A stretch of 63,535 nucleotides of DNA from Actinomycetes bacterium (GTDB lineage: Bacteria; Actinomycetota; Actinomycetes; Actinomycetales; Microbacteriaceae): positions 1 to 63,535 of the forward strand of contig JAEYVF010000020.1 of assembly GCA_023432005.1 (NCBI GenBank). Reading direction: 5' to 3'. Numbering within the stretch: the stretch's first letter is position 1; every line of letters starts with the position of its first letter. The translations under genes were made by a program, and so were the position numbers. Below, piece after piece: positions 55,584 to 63,535 of this stretch. The notes beneath the pieces are model-generated. The model was not told where the DNA came from and made no database searches. It was given only the letters and a program-made list of their open reading frames with translations.

Positions 55584-57758
55584 TCAGTCGCGCAGCGCGA
55601 ACCGCGCGTGCAGTCGCTTGAGCGGCGCGGGCGCCCACCACATGATCCGCCGCTGCCAGGTCATGAACGCCGGCACGAGCAGGCAGCGCACGAGCGTCGC
55701 ATCGAGCAGCACCGCCACCGCGAGCGCCGTGCCGAGCTGCTTGATGACCATGAGGTCGCCCGTCGCGAAGCCCGCGAACACGACGATGATGATGAGGGCG
55801 GCGGATGTGATGATGCGGCCCGAGCGCTGGATGCCGCGCGCGATCGCCTCGGCATCGTCGACCCCGCGCTCCACCTGTTCGGTGATGCGCGACAGGATGA
55901 ACATCTCGTAGTCCATCGCGAGACCGAAGCCGAACACGAGCGTCAGCAGCAGCACGAGCACGTCGACGCCGAGCACATCATCCGGGTCGAAGCCCATGAA
56001 GCCGGCGAAGTTGCCCTCCTGGAAGCCCCACACGAGCACGCCGAGCGACGCCCCGAGCGACAGCACGCTCGCGAGCAGCGCCTTGATCGGCACGACGAGC
56101 GAGCCCGTCATGAGGAACAGCAGCACGACCGTGCCGAGCGCGATCACGAGCACCGCCCACGGCACGCCGTGAGCGAGGGTGTCGGTGAAGTCGGCCGTGC
56201 GGGCGTCGGCGCCCGTCACCCACGCCGGCGCGTCGGGCCGCTCGGCGCGCACCGCGCGCACGACCTCGACGCCCGTCTTCGGCTCCACCACGACGTTCGC
56301 CCGCCACACCTCGTTCACCTGCTCGAGCTCGCCCACCTCGACGACGTGGTCGAGAGCGGATGCGGCATCCGCCCACTCGGCGAGCACCGCCTCCGACTCC
56401 GCGACCAGCACGACGCGCGGGGGCGCCGCATCCGGGAAGTGCTCCTCGAGCGCCGACATGAACGGGTACTGCGTCGACGACGCGGGCAGCGTGTCGACGC
56501 TCGTGTTGGCGATGCGCAGCTGCAGCACGGGGCTGCCGAGCAACACGAGCACGGCGGCGGATGCGAGGGTCACGAGTGCGGGATGCCGCTGCACCCGGCG
56601 CGTGAGCCGGGAGAAGAACCCCTCGTCGGGCGCGATGTCGCCGAAGCGGCGCAGCACGCGGCCGGCACCCGGGATGCGCGTGAGGAGGCCGGGCTTGAGG
56701 AGCGAGCCGCCGAGCAGCGCGAGAAGCGCGGGCAGCAGGGTGAGCGCCGACAGGATCGAGATCGCCGTGACCGAGAGCGCCCCGAGGCCGATCGCGCGCA
56801 CGACCGCGGCGTCGAAGCACAGCATCCCGAGCGCCGCGATGCCGAAGACGGTGCCCGAGTAGAGCACCGTGCGGCCCGCGGAGTCGGCCGTGCGCGCGAT
56901 CACCTCGAGACGGCTGCGGCCGTCGGCGTGCCGCGACTCCTCGCGGAAGCGGCTCACGATGAGCAGGCCGTAGTCGATCGAGAGGCCGAGGCCCACAGCC
57001 GTCACGACGTTCATGACGGTCGTGTTGATCTCGAGCAGGTAGGTGAAGCCGAAGAGCGCACCGAGGCCGCCGACGATCGACACGAGTGCGCCCACGAGCG
57101 GCGTGCCCGCGGCGAGGAAGCCGCCGAAGACGACGAGCATCACGAGCAGCGCGATCGGCAGGGCGATCGCCTCGCCGCGCGCGAGATCCGACTGCGACAG
57201 CTGCATGATCGAGTCGACGAGCAGGGCCGTGCTGCCCACCTCGGCGGTCGCATCGGGGTCGAGGGAGCGGATGTCGGATGCCGCCTCCGCGATGCGCTCG
57301 TCGACCCGCTCGACGAGGGCGTCGTCGACCGTGCCGTCGTGCGCCCGCACGGTCGCGGTAAGCAGGAAGCCCTCACCGTCATCCGAGAACAGGCCCGCGG
57401 CCTGCGGGGGGATGCTGCCATCCGGCATCCGCGGGATCGCGAGGGGGTCGACGACCGCGACGTCGTCGCCGGCGAGGTCGGATGCGAGCGCAGCGGCGAT
57501 GTGCGCGAGCTCGACGTCGTCGAGATCGACGCCGTGGACGAGCAGGGTCGAGGTCTCGTCGTCACCGCCCGACAGCAGGTCGTCCGCATCCGCCGACTCG
57601 ACGTCGCCCCATGCCCACGACGAGCCGAGTCGGTCGAAGAGGCCCTCGCCGAGCACGCCGCCGATCGCGACGGCGACGATGGCCGCGAGACCCACGGCCC
57701 ACGCGACGACGGTGACGATCGGGTGGCGCGCGGCGGATCGGGCCAGGCGCCCCGGCAC
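55584..57758 (-). CDS. MMPL-family transporter (RND superfamily)
   Basis: 724 residues, 12 helices in two MMPL halves. RLARSAARHPIVTVVAWAVG opens helix 1. GLGLSIDYGLLIVSRFREE and GFGLAMDYEMFILSRITE are the two paired proton-relay motifs (Asp-Tyr in helices 4 and 10). Two large extracellular loops follow helices 1 and 7. Substrate likely lipid or drug. Start GTG at 57758, 14 bases after the DUF4032 stop, so co-transcribed. Confidence 0.92.
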   Translation of the reverse strand: MPGRLARSAARHPIVTVVAWAVGLAAIVAVAIGGVLGEGLFDRLGSSWAWGDVESADADDLLSGGDDETSTLLVHGVDLDDVELAHIAAALASDLAGDDVAVVDPLAIPRMPDGSIPPQAAGLFSDDGEGFLLTATVRAHDGTVDDALVERVDERIAEAASDIRSLDPDATAEVGSTALLVDSIMQLSQSDLARGEAIALPIALLVMLVVFGGFLAAGTPLVGALVSIVGGLGALFGFTYLLEINTTVMNVVTAVGLGLSIDYGLLIVSRFREESRHADGRSRLEVIARTADSAGRTVLYSGTVFGIAALGMLCFDAAVVRAIGLGALSVTAISILSALTLLPALLALLGGSLLKPGLLTRIPGAGRVLRRFGDIAPDEGFFSRLTRRVQRHPALVTLASAAVLVLLGSPVLQLRIANTSVDTLPASSTQYPFMSALEEHFPDAAPPRVVLVAESEAVLAEWADAASALDHVVEVGELEQVNEVWRANVVVEPKTGVEVVRAVRAERPDAPAWVTGADARTADFTDTLAHGVPWAVLVIALGTVVLLFLMTGSLVVPIKALLASVLSLGASLGVLVWGFQEGNFAGFMGFDPDDVLGVDVLVLLLTLVFGFGLAMDYEMFILSRITEQVERGVDDAEAIARGIQRSGRIITSAALIIIVVFAGFATGDLMVIKQLGTALAVAVLLDATLVRCLLVPAFMTWQRRIMWWAPAPLKRLHARFALRD

Positions 57759-57772
57759 GCCCGGTTGCGCGC

Positions 57773-59056
57773 TCAGACCTTCGCCATCCAATCCTCTTCG
57801 CCGTCGTCGACGACCGCGATGGGGAGCGTGATGGCGGCCGTCGGCGGGCCGACGACGGTCACCTCGTCGCGGCGGTGGCGCAGCACCGTGTCGATGTAGG
57901 AGGTGAGGGCCTCGGCGAGCGGCACGTTGCGCTTCTGCTCCTGCGAGAGGTACCAGCGGTGGTCGAGCAGCTGATGGAACACCTCGGCGGGCTCGAGCTT
58001 GCCGCGCAGCTCCTTCGGGATCGAGCGCACGACGGGCTCGAACACCGACACGAGCCACTCGTGGGCCACCATCTCCTCGTCCTCGTCGGCCTTGCCCCGC
58101 GTCGCGCGGTAGGCGTCCAGGTCGTTGAGCAGTCGGCGGGCCTGGTTCTCGCCCGCGTCGAGCCCCGTGAGCCGCAGCAGGCGCCGGGAGTGGTGGCCGG
58201 CATCCACGACCTTCGGCTGGATGCGCACGCTCGTGCCGTCGCCGTCCTTGCGGATCGAGAGCTCCTCGATGTCGAAGCCGAGGTCGTTGAGACGCTCGAC
58301 GCGCTCGCGGATGCGCCAGCGCTCCGACTCGGGGAAGGTCTCGGATGCGGTGAGCTCGCGCCACAGGGACCGGTACGCCGCGACGATGCCGTCGGCGATC
58401 CCCACGGGGTCGACGCCCTCGTCGAGCCGCCCGCCGGACTGCAGGTCGAGCAGCTCGCCCGCGATGTTGATGCGCGCGACCTCGAGGTCGTTCTCGCGCT
58501 GTCCGTTGGAGAGCCCGCCCTCGTAGAGCTTGCCGGTCTCCGCGTCCACGAGGTAGGCGGCGAAGGCGCCCGCGTCGCGGCGGAAGAGGGTGTTCGAGAG
58601 CGAGACGTCGCCCCAGTAGAAGCCGATGAGGTGCAGGCGCGCGAGCAGCAGGGCGAGGGCGTCGACGAGGCGGGTCGCCGTGTCGGGGCGGAGGGCCTGC
58701 GAGTAGAGCGCGCGGTAGGGCAGTGAGAACTTGAGGTGACGCGTGACGAGCGCGGGGGAGAGCTCCTCGCCGTCGGCGGCGACGCGCCCCGTGACGACCG
58801 CGACGGGCTCGACGCACGGCACGTCGAGGCGCTGCAGGGTGCGGAGCATGTCGTACTCGCGGCGCGCGAGCTCGACGGTGGTCTCCTTGATCGCCACGAC
58901 GAAGCCCTCGAGGTGCACGAAGCGCACGAGGTGGCGCGAGATGCCCTTCGGGAGCGCCGCGATGGTCTCCTCGGGCCAGACCTCGAGCGGCAGCTGCCAC
59001 GGGAGGTCGAGCATCGCCGGGTCCGGCATGGCGGAGGTGATCGACAGCGAGCTCAC
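57773..59056 (-). CDS. DUF4032 protein with LPS-kinase-like N-terminus
   Basis: 427 residues. FVHLEGFVVAIKETTVELARREYDMLRTL suggests a kinase-like lobe with Lys and Glu. GFYWGDVSLSNTLFRRDAG holds a GDVSLSN catalytic-loop motif like HGDVSxxN of small-molecule kinases. The second half is the DUF4032 domain. Substrate unknown. GTG start with TAGGCT 6 bases upstream. Pairing with an MMPL exporter suggests an envelope role (inference). Confidence 0.8.
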   Translation of the reverse strand: MSSLSITSAMPDPAMLDLPWQLPLEVWPEETIAALPKGISRHLVRFVHLEGFVVAIKETTVELARREYDMLRTLQRLDVPCVEPVAVVTGRVAADGEELSPALVTRHLKFSLPYRALYSQALRPDTATRLVDALALLLARLHLIGFYWGDVSLSNTLFRRDAGAFAAYLVDAETGKLYEGGLSNGQRENDLEVARINIAGELLDLQSGGRLDEGVDPVGIADGIVAAYRSLWRELTASETFPESERWRIRERVERLNDLGFDIEELSIRKDGDGTSVRIQPKVVDAGHHSRRLLRLTGLDAGENQARRLLNDLDAYRATRGKADEDEEMVAHEWLVSVFEPVVRSIPKELRGKLEPAEVFHQLLDHRWYLSQEQKRNVPLAEALTSYIDTVLRHRRDEVTVVGPPTAAITLPIAVVDDGEEDWMAKV

Positions 59057-59100
59057 GGGATGAGCCTATTCGTCGCACGCACGCACGCGCGCGAGAACGA

Positions 59101-59135
59101 CGGAGGCCGCACCCCCGAGGGGGATGCGGCCTCCG
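59101..59135. terminator. Terminator stem behind the sugar ABC ATPase
   Basis: CGGAGGCCGCA (59101-59111) pairs with TGCGGCCTCCG (59125-59135), with inner CCCC/GGGG pairs. It lies 16 bases after the stop of the minus-strand ATPase gene. Confidence 0.8.
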
Positions 59136-59150
59136 ATGAAGCGCTTCGGC

Positions 59151-60254
<1,104 letters not shown>

Positions 60255-60498
60255 GATCGTTCGTTCTCCTTCACCGGCAGGTACGTGCCGGACGATCCGT
60301 AGTGAATGGAAGATCGCCGGCGGCGGTGCCGACGATTCCGCTCAGTATGGCATAGGGGCGGGACGCCGCCGTGCCCAGCCAGCATCCGGAAGGTTCCCAG
60401 ATTGGCTGCCTAGCATCGAGGCCCGGACGCGACTGGCGTCCGCGTACCTGCGCGTCGTAGTCTTCCGATCGCGCTCCCACACCCGAGAACGAGGACCG
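60255..60498. promoter_or_regulatory. Divergent promoter region of ugpC and DsbA-like gene
   Basis: The 244-base gap holds the inverted repeat CCGGCA-N6-TGCCGG (60274-60291) next to ugpC and GGACGC-GACTG-GCGTCC (60424-60440) nearer the plus-strand gene. TAGCAT at about 60412 and CATACT on the minus strand near 60340 are possible -10 boxes. No gene seen. Confidence 0.45.
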
Positions 60499-61413
60499 AT
60501 GACCTACGGCGAGTCCGATCGCCCGGAGCCCGGCGGCAACGATGCCCGGGCTGCAGCGAAGGAACGCGCCCGCGAACTGCGCACCCTGCACCGCAAGCAG
60601 GAGCGCCGCCGCCGGCTCGTGCTCCAGCTCGGCATCCTGGGCGGCGCGCTCGTCGTCATCGCGATCGTCGCGGTCACCCTCATCTCGATGAACCAGGCGC
60701 CCGCGCGCGGCCCGCTCAACATGGCGAGCGACGGCATCAAGATCGGCGCCGAGCTCAAGGCCGTGCGCACGCCGGGCCTCTCGCCGAGCGCGACCCCCGT
60801 GCCGGCGGTGGCCACCGAGCCGGGCGTCATCGACATCCGCATCTACGTCGACTACCTGTGCGCCAACTGCGGCACCTTCGAGGCGAACAACGCCGACCAG
60901 CTGCGCACGTGGGTCTCCTCCGGAGCCGCCACGCTCGAGATCCACCCGATCGCGCTTCTCACCACGAAGTCGGCGGGCACCCAGTACTCGCTGCGCGCGG
61001 CCAACGCCGCCGCGTGCGTCGCCGAGTACTCGCCCGACTCCTTCTTCGACTTCCACGCCGCGCTCTTCGCCGACCAGCCCGAGGAGGGGTCCGAGGGCCT
61101 CACCGACGAGGAGCTGCTCGCGCGTGCCGTCAAGGCCGGTGCGAGCGACCGCTCCAAGATCAAGACCTGCATCGAGAAGAAGCGGTTCGCGTCGTGGGTG
61201 CAGGCGGCGACCGTCCGCGCGCTCAACGGCCCCATCCCGAACGCCGACATCCCGGCGATCACGACGGCGCCCACGATCATCGTCGACGGCAAGCGATTCC
61301 AGTACACGAAGGACTTCGACGCGAAGGAGCTCGCCCAGTTCGTGGCGGGTGCCGCGGGCGACAACTTCACCTCGACCCCCACGCCGAGCCCGTCCGACAC
61401 CCCGGCCCCGTAG
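60499..61413 (+). CDS. Membrane-anchored DsbA-family thioredoxin-like protein
   Basis: 304 residues. A charged N-terminus (RARELRTLHRKQERRRRL), one helix (about 42-66), then an extracytoplasmic thioredoxin fold with CANC in YLCANCGTFEANN, cis-Pro in TTAPTIIVDG, and a Thr/Pro-rich tail. It probably oxidises or reduces disulfides of exported proteins. Confidence 0.88.
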   Translation: MTYGESDRPEPGGNDARAAAKERARELRTLHRKQERRRRLVLQLGILGGALVVIAIVAVTLISMNQAPARGPLNMASDGIKIGAELKAVRTPGLSPSATPVPAVATEPGVIDIRIYVDYLCANCGTFEANNADQLRTWVSSGAATLEIHPIALLTTKSAGTQYSLRAANAAACVAEYSPDSFFDFHAALFADQPEEGSEGLTDEELLARAVKAGASDRSKIKTCIEKKRFASWVQAATVRALNGPIPNADIPAITTAPTIIVDGKRFQYTKDFDAKELAQFVAGAAGDNFTSTPTPSPSDTPAP

Positions 61414-61427
61414 GCTGGGTTCCTGTC

Positions 61428-61504
61428 GCCTCCTTAGCTCAGTTGGCCAGAGCATCGCTCTTGTAAAGCGAGGGTCGTCGGTTCGAATCCGACAGGAGGC
61501 TCCA
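61428..61504 (+). tRNA. tRNA-Thr (anticodon TGT)
   Basis: Acceptor GCCTCCT pairs with AGGAGGC. D arm GCTCAGTTGGCCAGAGC, anticodon loop CTTGTAA with TGT, T loop TTCGAAT, and CCA encoded at the end. 77 bases. Confidence 0.97.
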
Positions 61505-61519
61505 CGGGAACGGAGGGGC

Positions 61520-62479
61520 ATGCCGCACGACCACGCGCTGCGCCCCTTCGTCACGACGGCTGCCGTCATCGGCGCGGTCATCGTCGGGGGGTTCATGGCG
61601 GCGCAGTCGCGCGTCAACGGCGAGCTCGCCCACGAGCTCGGCGACGGCATCCTCGCGGCCCTCATCTCGTTCGGCTCGGGCGCGGTCGCGTGCGCGCTCG
61701 CGCTCCTCGTGTGGCGACCCGGGCGGCGGGGCCTCGGTCGCATCCGCGACGCCGTGCGGGACAGGCGGATGTCGCCCTGGTTCCTCGTCGGGGGCGCAGC
61801 GGGCGCGCTCATGGTGACGTCGCAGGGGCTCACCGCCGCTGTCGTGGGCGTCGCGCTCTTCTCGGTCGCGATCGTCGGTGGGCAGACCGTCGGCTCGCTC
61901 ATCGTCGATCGCCGGGGGCTCGGCACGATGCCGCCCAAGGCGCTCACGGCGCCGCGGCTCGCGGGCGCGCTGCTCGCCGTCGCGGCCGTGGTGTGGGCTG
62001 TGTCGGGTCGCCTGGCGGGAGATGTGCCGTGGTGGCTGCTCGTGCTGCCGTTCGTCGCAGGGATCGCGACCTCGTGGCAGCAGGCCGCCAACGGGCAGCT
62101 TCGCGGGGCGGCCGGGTCGGTGCTGAGTGCGACGTTCGTGAGCTTCCTCGCGGGAACCCTCGTGCTCGCCATCGCCGCAGCGGTCGACGTCGCGATCGTC
62201 GGATCGCCCGCCGCGTTCCCCACCGCGCCGTGGCTCTACTCGGGCGGGCTGCTCGGCATCATCTTCATCGCGGGTGCGGCCGCGATCGTCCCCCTCGTGG
62301 GCGTGCTCCTCTACACGCTCGCCGCGATCGCCGGTCAGCTCACCGTCGCCGTGCTGCTCGACGTGCTCCTGCCGGTCGGCGACGCGCGCGTCGACGTCGC
62401 GACGGTGGGAGGCGCCGCACTCGCCGTCGTCGCGGTGGGCATCGCGTCGATCCGTCGTCCCGGGCACCGCACCGCCTGA
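61520..62479 (+). CDS. DMT-type transporter, YdcZ/DUF606 repeats
   Basis: 319 residues, about ten helices in two similar halves: GGFMAAQSRVNGELAHELGDG (first) and ATSWQQAANGQLRGAAGSVLS (second), each the Q-x-NG-like start of a DUF606 repeat. Substrate unknown. It follows tRNA-Thr by 15 bases, with GGAGGGG before the ATG. Confidence 0.88.
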   Translation: MPHDHALRPFVTTAAVIGAVIVGGFMAAQSRVNGELAHELGDGILAALISFGSGAVACALALLVWRPGRRGLGRIRDAVRDRRMSPWFLVGGAAGALMVTSQGLTAAVVGVALFSVAIVGGQTVGSLIVDRRGLGTMPPKALTAPRLAGALLAVAAVVWAVSGRLAGDVPWWLLVLPFVAGIATSWQQAANGQLRGAAGSVLSATFVSFLAGTLVLAIAAAVDVAIVGSPAAFPTAPWLYSGGLLGIIFIAGAAAIVPLVGVLLYTLAAIAGQLTVAVLLDVLLPVGDARVDVATVGGAALAVVAVGIASIRRPGHRTA

Positions 62480-62582
62480 GCGGCGCGCATCTCCGGGGTA
62501 GCGCCCCGGCCGCCGCGCACGGCAGGCTGAGGGCAGCATCCCGGCGCGCATCCCGGTGCCGCCCGAAGAAGGGAGCACCACC

Positions 62583-63275
62583 ATGAGCGCCACCCCCCGC
62601 GCCGAGAGCGTCGTGCTCGTGCACGGCGCCTACGCCGACGGATCCTCGTGGAGCGACGTCATCCCCCTCCTGCTCGACGCGGGCCTCGAGGTCCTCGCCG
62701 TGCAGAACCCCCTGACGACGCTCGAGGAGGATGCCGCGGCCACCCGCCGCACCCTCGCCCGGGCGACGGGCCCCGTCGTCCTCGCCGGACATTCGTGGGC
62801 GGGCACGGTCATCTCGGAGACGGGAGGCGACGACAAGGTCTCGGCACTCGTCTACGTCGCCGCCCGCGCTCCCGATGTCGGTGAGGACTACGGCGCGCTC
62901 GCCGCGCGATTCCCGACCCCTCCCGCCTCGGCGGGCCTCGTGCACGCCGACGGCTACGCGCAGCTGTCGGAGGACGCGTTCCTGAACGACTTCGCGAACG
63001 GCGTCGACGAGCGCCGGGCCCGCGCGCTCTACGCGGTGCAGGGTCCGATCTCCGACGGGCTCTTCGGTTCGCGCACGACGCACGCCGCGTGGCACGACAA
63101 GCCCACGTTCTACTCGGTCTCGCGGAACGACCGGACGACCTCGCCCGAGCTCGAGCGCTTCCTCGCCGACCGGATGGGGGCGCGCACGATCGAGCTCGAC
63201 AGCGGGCACCTCGCGATGGTGACCCACCCGCGCGAGATCGCCGACCTCATCCTCGAGGCGGCCGGGAGGTCGTGA
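62583..63275 (+). CDS. Alpha/beta hydrolase
   Basis: 230 residues. VVLVHGAYADGSSW holds the oxyanion region, AGHSWAGTVI the nucleophile Ser (about 72), and ELDSGHLAMVTHP the catalytic His. It resembles the esterase group related to plant salicylate/hydroxynitrile hydrolases. AGAAGGGAGC precedes the ATG. Confidence 0.88.
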   Translation: MSATPRAESVVLVHGAYADGSSWSDVIPLLLDAGLEVLAVQNPLTTLEEDAAATRRTLARATGPVVLAGHSWAGTVISETGGDDKVSALVYVAARAPDVGEDYGALAARFPTPPASAGLVHADGYAQLSEDAFLNDFANGVDERRARALYAVQGPISDGLFGSRTTHAAWHDKPTFYSVSRNDRTTSPELERFLADRMGARTIELDSGHLAMVTHPREIADLILEAAGRS

Positions 63276-63288
63276 CGCGCTCCGGGCC

Positions 63289-63535
63289 TCAGAGGCTCGA
63301 CAGATGCTTCCCCGCGGCGATCGGCTTGCGCTTGCCGCTCTTCTTCTCGGGCTTCGAGCCCACGTAGAGCCAGCCGAGCAGCTGCTCGTCGGGTGCCAGC
63401 CCGTGGGCGCGGTGCACGGCCCCCGAGCGCGTGTAGTGGCCCGTGCGCCACATGACGCCCCAGCCGGCCTCGTCGAGCAGCAGGCTCAGCGCGTGCGCGA
63501 CGCCGGAGGCCACCGCCTCCTGCTCCCAGAGAGGC
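63289..63535 (-). CDS. Nitroreductase family protein, C-terminal part (cut by window end)
   Basis: 82 residues of the C-terminus are in view, open to the window edge. LWEQEAVASGVAHALSLLLD, GVMWRTGHYTRSGAVH and LLGWLYVGSKP fit the C-terminal helix and FMN-contact region of nitroreductases. A basic tail KKSGKRKPIAAGKHLSSL ends it. Confidence 0.75.
   Translation of the reverse strand, partial: PLWEQEAVASGVAHALSLLLDEAGWGVMWRTGHYTRSGAVHRAHGLAPDEQLLGWLYVGSKPEKKSGKRKPIAAGKHLSSL

Noticed and set aside
59102..59135. Stem at 59101 as a member of the GAGGTGTCAC family
   Set aside because: The arm sequence is unrelated and its place right after a stop codon fits an ordinary terminator.

Overview
The window is a gene-dense, very GC-rich (about 70 percent) stretch of an actinobacterial chromosome, most likely from the family Microbacteriaceae. 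The support for this is frequent GTG starts, many leaderless genes with a TAnnnT box 6-7 bases before the start codon, and marker genes and arrangements typical of Actinobacteria: carD, orphan-type GlnR, SenX3/RegX3, MutT1-like NUDIX plus polyphosphate kinase, an ECF42-type sigma factor with a YCII partner, an LAxTG surface protein, and a fused ispDF. I see no integrase, transposase, CRISPR array, plasmid or phage gene. Both ends cut through genes.

Region by region. 1-3.4 kb: amino-sugar catabolism (end of a ROK kinase, nagB, nagA) around a divergent DUF2867/TetR pair. 3.4-9.5 kb: one-carbon metabolism (purU, glyA behind a ZTP riboswitch, folD) with an MFS exporter and a secreted GH20 hexosaminidase. 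9.5-11.6 kb: ECF42 sigma factor plus YCII protein, and a cysteine-free HesB-like protein. 11.7-18.2 kb: a galactose locus (galT-galK, divergent DeoR-type regulator, sugar porter, two tandem aldose 1-epimerases); galE is not in the window. 18.3-21.7 kb: ferritin-VIT iron/manganese protein, AraC and VOC genes, PrmC-like methylase, and a two-gene SMR guanidinium exporter under a guanidine-III riboswitch. 22-24.5 kb: a surface protein broken by two frameshifts, RNase HI, tRNA-Lys. 25.4-33.4 kb: the phosphate/nitrogen block pstSCAB, NUDIX-phosphatase, ppk and glnR, all on the minus strand, with a PHO box before pstS. 33.4-36.7 kb: small membrane proteins, nitrobindin-like protein, YgfZ, FUSC. 36.7-38.9 kb: palindromic repeats, a methylase, gpmA, a thiamine-binding-type protein. 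39-44.5 kb: an accessory stretch with a frameshifted LuxR-family ATPase regulator, DUF4242, MarR-SDR and a deleted hydrolase. 44.5-47.1 kb: phoU (three-repeat PHO box), senX3-regX3. 47.2-55 kb: lipoprotein, carD, ispDF, cysS, rlmB, with an iron-box-controlled HtaA haem-binding surface protein inserted between ispDF and cysS. 55-63.5 kb: UPF0303, MMPL exporter, DUF4032 kinase-like protein, sugar ABC ATPase, DsbA-like protein, tRNA-Thr, DMT transporter, hydrolase, and part of a nitroreductase.

The genes form several working groups. PHO boxes tie pstS and phoU to the SenX3-RegX3 system encoded here. The ZTP riboswitch links glyA to purine/folate status next to folD and purU. The guanidine-III riboswitch assigns a substrate to the SMR pair. 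The iron box assigns the HtaA protein to iron starvation. The most notable non-gene signals are a dispersed palindrome family (three copies, consensus GAGGTGTCACTTTCNGTCG), two further long intergenic stems of unrelated sequence, and a strong excess of the word CGGATGC/GCATCCG. I found no convincing wholly new multi-gene system. The best leads are the palindrome family, the duplicated module in the HtaA protein, and the broken accessory genes.
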